From positions 1-6,463 of the forward strand of contig VGKM01000067.1 in assembly GCA_016867005.1 (NCBI GenBank): DNA of 6,463 nt, read 5' to 3'. The position numbers and the translations under genes were made by a program. Below the pieces are notes generated by a model. That model saw nothing but the letters and a program-made list of their open reading frames with translations, searched no databases and was not told the DNA's origin. Source of the stretch: Candidatus Omnitrophota bacterium (GTDB lineage: Bacteria; Omnitrophota; Gorgyraeia; Gygaellales; Profunditerraquicolaceae). Positions 6,001-6,463 of the stretch are shown one piece after another. Numbering within the stretch: position 1 is the stretch's first letter; each line of letters begins with the position of its first letter.

Positions 6001-6463
6001 GATTTTGATGCTGAGCTCTATAATCAAAAAGGTTCTTTGCCGGTAATCGGCATCGGCCAGGATGGTGAGTATAATAGTATTAAAAACGGTTTATCAACCA
6101 ATGGTAACATGACTTTTATTCAAAAATTTATAAATATCCTTAGGTTAGCAGGCGTTGGTTGCCAGGACAAAGGATTTGCTACAGTTGAGGCGATTTCAGT
6201 AAATCAGGAATCGGAATTACAGCGCCTGATGCATGTGTTTATAGAAGTCGGATCTTTGGAATTAACATTGATACCCGAGAACGGGATCCTGCTTTTAGAA
6301 TCATCCCAGAATTCCAATGTCATCCTGCGCAAAGCATTGTTGGAAAATCTTGTCAGGCAATATTCCGGTGCTGATGCGGACAGCAAATCCATTCAATTAT
6401 TTAAAGAGAATTTGTTGTGGGCTAATTCCGGTGCTTTTGGGGCCGTAGTAGCCGGCAAAGGCT
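1..6463 (+). CDS. Internal part of a giant multidomain protein with a central YcaO domain (both ends beyond the window)
   Basis: Frame +1 reads through the whole window without a stop, 2,154 complete codons. A chance open frame of this length is effectively impossible, and its translation contains recognisable domains from end to end. Order: three XRE-like helix-turn-helix repeats (about residues 9-390), a Gly-rich delimiter (396-421), an unrecognised helical region (422-628), a YcaO domain (630-1010), a second linker (1027-1090), five tandem subrepeats of unknown fold (1135-1623), a charged region with two GGD..LY..C motifs (1640-1760), a helical region (1761-1920), a nucleotidyltransferase-like segment (1930-2015) and a further linker start at the edge. 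I see no membrane segment inside the window. A signal peptide, promoter, ribosome site or terminator cannot be judged because both gene ends are missing. Typical YcaO proteins have about 400-750 residues, so this one is at least three times longer. Similar modular megaproteins are known from Omnitrophota; that assignment is inference. Confidence 0.97.
25..480 (+). repeat. XRE-like helix-turn-helix repeat 1 (with inserted segment)
   Basis: Residues about 9-160. It opens with AVFRYNLRLERK, the counterpart of helix 1 in Cro/XRE domains (consensus like 'f.enLrrlR'). A Lys/Arg/Glu-rich insertion of about 23 residues follows. Then LTTEDIAFCIHRERKLITKL (from residue 46) fits helices 2 and 3, and ISTLHSLILSFASKENFTF (75-92) fits helix 4 and the following turn. 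A trailing helix begins at DRFASFVKLFF (101-111). The match to XRE is weaker than in repeat 3 and rests mainly on alignment of the three repeats with each other. Role unknown: such folds bind DNA or peptides, but in a giant multidomain protein DNA binding cannot be assumed. Confidence 0.5.
493..915 (+). repeat. XRE-like helix-turn-helix repeat 2 (with longer insertion)
   Basis: Residues about 165-305. The start, ISVFRHNLRLIRLRG, matches repeat 1 (AVFRYNLRLER) and repeat 3 (AFIFKQNLRRLIW). The region after it carries a basic insertion (about residues 184-205), then IISDDLGTAMHREGSFITCL (from 209) in the position of the turn-helix pair and TITTIHSLIIAFSKEDKFRL (from 238) for the last helix. The trailing DRFSVLLGLLFD (266-277) parallels DRFASFVKLFFN of repeat 1, so the duplicated unit is larger than the helix-turn-helix alone. 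The helix 1 starts of repeats 1 and 2 are 156 residues apart, and those of repeats 2 and 3 are 144 apart. Confidence 0.5.
922..1140 (+). repeat. XRE-like helix-turn-helix repeat 3 (closest to the canonical domain)
   Basis: Residues about 308-380. This copy lacks the insertions of the first two and reads like a compact Cro/CI-type domain. It has FKQNLRRLIWQERFLEPKIL (helix 1 and start of helix 2), ASKLHISPDGLKHYVKNG (helix 2, turn and recognition helix, 334-351, with the usual small residue plus 'lxIS' pattern) and INIIKIHNLILTIAQLKGL (helix 4, 354-372), then TFKDVL, equivalent to the 'sldelL' that closes XRE domains. It supports reading the two preceding copies as diverged members. It ends just before the GC-rich delimiter. 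Function in this protein is unknown; protein-protein or precursor-peptide binding is as possible as DNA binding. Confidence 0.68.
1186..1263 (+). repeat. Delimiter motif copy A (GFMG...PGMLRNAFFADGSG), GC-rich
   Basis: Residues 396-421. The string GFMGSRAPGMLRNAFFADGS can be aligned with GYIGWQPGMPRNMFFADGSG after the YcaO domain; shared positions are G..G, PGM, RN, FFADGSG. The 60 bases 1201-1260 contain 40 G or C (67%), against 22 of 60 in bases 1081-1140 and 20 of 60 in 1261-1320. The segment sits between the helix-turn-helix repeats and the next module, so it behaves as an inter-domain linker with unusual composition. I do not recognise the motif from a named domain family. Confidence 0.75.
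1264..1887 (+). other. Unrecognised, probably helical region upstream of the YcaO domain
   Basis: Residues 422-629 of the same reading frame. The composition (many Leu, Ile, Lys, Glu, few Gly or Pro) suggests mostly alpha-helix. Examples are KLGQVLDYLEQHPNDHYMF (about 460-480) and the amphipathic stretch VRAKVIRQAESKAKTIL (about 556-572). I find no catalytic motif, no metal-binding cluster and no convincing membrane span; SSILLGLLLDV near residue 510 is too short. YcaO proteins often carry an N-terminal partner domain (ThiF-like, or a peptide-recognition winged helix), but I cannot match this region to either one. It may be a scaffold or substrate-binding segment; this is inference. Confidence 0.5.
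1888..3030 (+). other. YcaO domain (ATP-dependent peptide backbone-activating enzyme)
   Basis: Residues about 630-1010. YcaO enzymes use ATP to phosphorylate an amide oxygen, driving azoline, amidine or thioamide formation in peptides, or related reactions. Family landmarks in order: TGLRSKKPSETLKLLEPI (631-648), the usual entry segment; SGGKGLYLTAALSSGLMETV (from 694) continuing to ERYSAE, with E711, E714 and R715 in the ExxER position; SSNGLAAGNTMNEAKLHALL (from 806) continuing to EIIERD, with E818, E826, E829 and R830 in the spacing of the known nucleotide/Mg ligands; GSGAHLDGSIAAIRAICELF (894-913); and VNLTRADWKIPVVRAIVPGL (972-991), which contains the conserved 'pvvr..VPGL'. No key residue appears lost, so the domain is probably active. 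The Pro-rich PxPxP tail of azoline cyclodehydratases is not seen; the chain passes straight into a Gly-rich linker. This fits non-azoline YcaO types or a diverged class. No TfuA-like, ThiF-like or dehydrogenase domain is visible in the window, so the reaction cannot be assigned. Confidence 0.95.
3079..3270 (+). other. Gly-rich linker after the YcaO domain, ending in delimiter motif copy B
   Basis: Residues 1027-1090. It begins GAVVGGKGTQAAQGGSWSG, runs through a short segment with HPDDMFVVTP (1050-1059), and ends in GYIGWQPGMPRNMFFADGSG (1067-1086), the partner of the delimiter at residues 397-417. GC is raised: 33 of 60 in bases 3061-3120 and 37 of 60 in 3181-3240. The first eight residues recur almost exactly at the very end of the window. 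The linker separates YcaO from the tandem subrepeats. It could be flexible or protease-accessible; nothing in the sequence proves this. Confidence 0.7.
3403..3663 (+). repeat. Tandem subrepeat 1 (type a) of an unrecognised domain
   Basis: Residues 1135-1221. The pattern is TYLRYEEKRR (helix), alternating hydrophobic strands around AAIKL and LRVTLLI, VPCGDIKCDDDGFPL, then SLSNLLFQEGYPEELFIL. It aligns without gaps to subrepeat 3, with about 37 of 87 residues identical (for example V.CG.IK.D..GFP and GYPEELFI). Predicted fold is mixed alpha/beta from the alternation. I do not recognise the family. It is paired with subrepeat 2 in a larger unit of 203 residues. Confidence 0.8.
3718..3954 (+). 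repeat. Tandem subrepeat 2 (type b), carrying the conserved 102-base block
   Basis: Residues 1240-1318. It starts GFLISKQLKAHDVMIARYLP and continues through EGYRRIEIRRRLGVSLTEGE, EFEVNEKSYPVQL, and closes with SLLDYLRKTGQI. The same general order as type a is visible (helix, charged strand, 'xxxPV', helix ending in G-aromatic or GQ). Its start lies 105 residues after that of subrepeat 1. Residues 1257-1290 are almost identical to 1460-1493 of subrepeat 4, at both the protein and the DNA level. Basic patch RRIEIRRR at 1264-1271. Function unknown. Confidence 0.8.
3769..3870 (+). repeat. Near-identical 102-base direct repeat, copy 1
   Basis: Codons 1257-1290. Compared base by base with 4378-4479, the two copies differ at only three places: the first base of codon 1272 (Leu versus Ile) and silent changes in codons 1288 (aac/aat) and 1289 (gaa/gag). 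The first 95 bases carry a single difference. The sequence on either side falls off at once. The copies are 609 bases apart and in the same frame. Confidence 0.93.
4012..4272 (+). repeat. Tandem subrepeat 3 (type a)
   Basis: Residues 1338-1424. It begins AYARYLQRRYSAEKAEIKII, then YEVTASLTTAEGQIQEVSCG, IKLDANGFPAF, and ends SLRWALLRGGYPEELFIF. It is offset by exactly 203 codons from subrepeat 1 and aligns to it with no gap. At the DNA level this pair is clearly diverged, including at synonymous sites in the shared GYPEELFI segment, so this duplication is old. A Lys/Gln/Pro linker (KQTAKAPKG, 1321-1329) separates it from subrepeat 2. Confidence 0.8.
4327..4563 (+). repeat. Tandem subrepeat 4 (type b)
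   Basis: Residues 1443-1521. It begins TYLRYRKLESADVAIVMYLP, then repeats the EGYRRIEIRRR..GVSLTEGE block of subrepeat 2, then EKGCPIKLPAGRIS and VFDYLKLIGQI. It is offset 203 codons from subrepeat 2. Its first ten residues recall the start of subrepeat 1 (TYLRYEE), showing that types a and b share one ancestor. Outside the conserved block it has diverged from subrepeat 2. Confidence 0.8.
4378..4479 (+). repeat. Near-identical 102-base direct repeat, copy 2
   Basis: Codons 1460-1493, the partner of 3769-3870. Synonymous positions are preserved as well as the protein, which points to recent homogenisation and not only to selection on the residues. The encoded stretch is basic and charged (EGYRRIEIRRR, then TEGEKLAEFEV). 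Confidence 0.93.
4642..4869 (+). repeat. Tandem subrepeat 5 (type b-like, most diverged)
   Basis: Residues 1548-1623. It begins RYFAYLEFIGIADVRSLIMR, then VEVCACIGEEEKIMHSVKL, DEKNIPVNFP, and closes VSLLRILDLQGQLDKD. It corresponds to the b-type ending (NEK..PV...., then helix, then GQI.. or GQL..). Its start is 105 residues after that of subrepeat 4, the same spacing as between subrepeats 1 and 2. It lacks the EGYRRIEIRRR block. Taking it as the last copy is supported by the loss of the pattern after residue 1625. Confidence 0.65.
4870..5280 (+). other. Charged, probably flexible region with two GGD..LY..C motifs and no recognised domain
   Basis: Residues 1624-1760 are rich in Arg, Glu, Gln, Ser, Gly and Pro and look weakly structured. 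Two short related motifs stand out: GGDRTLYSACLEFGIEL (1672-1688) and GGDWSLYRSCIADPSIEL (1730-1747). They share GGD, LY, a Cys nine residues after the first Gly, and a closing IEL. Between them lie RRSYSTTQVRQRELARRAAL and a Gly-Gly-Glu segment. The region separates the tandem subrepeats from the following helical part. No family recognised. Confidence 0.55.
5137..5148 (+). promoter_or_regulatory. Strong Shine-Dalgarno-like sequence before an in-frame ATG inside the giant frame
   Basis: GGAGGAG at 5137-5143 is followed by ATG at 5146-5148, which is codon 1716 of the main frame. The gap from GGAGG to ATG is four bases, slightly short for a good start. If used, it would give a separate C-terminal product starting MNNTPMALQ between the two GGD..LY..C motifs. 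The same bases simply encode Pro-Gly-Gly-Glu-Met, so chance is quite possible. Confidence 0.25.
5281..5787 (+). other. Unrecognised helical region
   Basis: Residues 1761-1929. Amphipathic helices are suggested by AFTHHFATFFAGELSAESYL (1761-1780), DYFILGMLPLVRDVIEKEL (about 1799-1817), SLMDYLLHRGSIALVERM (about 1829-1846) and FRTMLNEELLQAKKDYF (about 1861-1877). A Thr/Asp/Glu-rich, probably flexible stretch (DETPEDMTAADTVVSKG, about 1889-1905) follows. No active-site motif is seen. It may belong to the same module as the nucleotidyltransferase-like segment that comes next. Confidence 0.5.
5788..6045 (+). other. Nucleotidyltransferase-like segment with an altered catalytic pair (SDLN)
   Basis: Residues about 1930-2015. 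The core YVIGSLGKKNKAKKGYSDLN (1960-1979), followed by LVLLSD, resembles the hallmark of the polymerase-beta-type nucleotidyltransferase fold: hydrophobic strand, Gly-Ser, basic loop, then S-D-x-D-hydrophobic, as in GlnD-type or minimal nucleotidyltransferases ('GG.GRG...PYSDLDLLVL'). Here Gly1963-Ser1964 and Ser1976-Asp1977 are present, but the second carboxylate is Asn1979. I cannot place a third catalytic Asp with confidence; D2001, D2003 or E2005 follow in DFDAELY. The family normally transfers nucleotidyl groups to proteins, RNA or small molecules. The Asp-to-Asn change suggests a weakened or non-catalytic domain. The fold call rests on one motif. Confidence 0.45.
6046..6438 (+). other. 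C-terminal part of the window, unrecognised alpha/beta segment
   Basis: Residues 2016-2146 carry on from the nucleotidyltransferase-like core. They hold IGIGQDGEYNSI, a helix FIQKFINILRLAGVGCQDKG (2039-2058), a strand pair ISVNQESELQRL/VFIEVGSLELTLIP (2065-2092) and a closing helix VILRKALLENLVRQY. Strand/helix alternation would suit the second half of the same domain. No residue motif allows a family call. Confidence 0.45.
6439..6462 (+). repeat. Second occurrence of the Gly-rich linker start (GAVVAGKG), cut by the window edge
   Basis: Residues 2147-2154 read GAVVAGKG and match GAVVGGKG at 1027-1034 (seven of eight). In the first case this string opens a linker of about 60 residues that ends in the FFADGSG delimiter. 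Its recurrence after the nucleotidyltransferase-like module suggests another linker and another module downstream. The match is short, so chance cannot be excluded. Confidence 0.5.

Noticed and set aside
1..6463. Alternative genetic code or recoded stops
   Set aside because: The main frame contains no TAA, TAG or TGA at all, so no codon needs reassignment.

Overview
The window lies entirely inside one giant protein-coding gene. Frame +1 is open from the first base to the last (2,154 complete codons, no TAA, TAG or TGA). Neither the true start nor the stop is inside the window, so the full protein is longer than 2,150 residues. There is no intergenic space, no RNA gene and no second convincing gene on either strand. 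Residue numbers below count from base 1 (residue n = bases 3n-2 to 3n).

Layout. Residues about 9-390 hold three divergent repeats that resemble Cro/XRE-type helix-turn-helix domains. Residues 396-421 are a Gly-rich delimiter ending in RNAFFADGSG, encoded by a sharp GC-rich patch. Residues 422-628 are unrecognised and probably helical. Residues 630-1010 are a well-conserved YcaO domain, an ATP-dependent enzyme family that activates peptide or amide backbones, with its ATP/Mg-binding Glu and Arg residues in place. A second linker (residues 1027-1090) ends in a relative of the first delimiter (RNMFFADGSG). Residues 1135-1623 are five tandem subrepeats of an unrecognised domain in an a-b-a-b-b pattern. 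The two a-b pairs are offset by exactly 203 codons and share a 102-base block that is nearly identical. Residues 1640-1760 contain two short GGD..LY..C motifs in a low-complexity, charged stretch. Residues 1761-1920 are helical and unrecognised. Residues 1930-2015 look like a nucleotidyltransferase fold in which the usual second catalytic Asp is Asn. The window ends in GAVVAGKG, which resembles the start of the linker after the YcaO domain, so another module probably follows.

Organism. The sequence looks bacterial, moderately AT-rich with AGA/AGG/ATA codons common and islands of GC-rich linker. Giant, modular, repeat-bearing proteins of this sort are known from Omnitrophota (former OP3) and a few other uncultured phyla. 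I suggest Omnitrophota with moderate confidence, on gene architecture and not on a marker gene.

How the parts might work together (inference): a YcaO enzyme is embedded in a multi-module megaprotein with putative helix-turn-helix binding modules on one side and repeat and nucleotidyltransferase-like modules on the other. Such a protein could bind, modify or carry peptide substrates in cis, a layout unlike the usual short YcaO proteins and YcaO-ThiF fusions of RiPP clusters.
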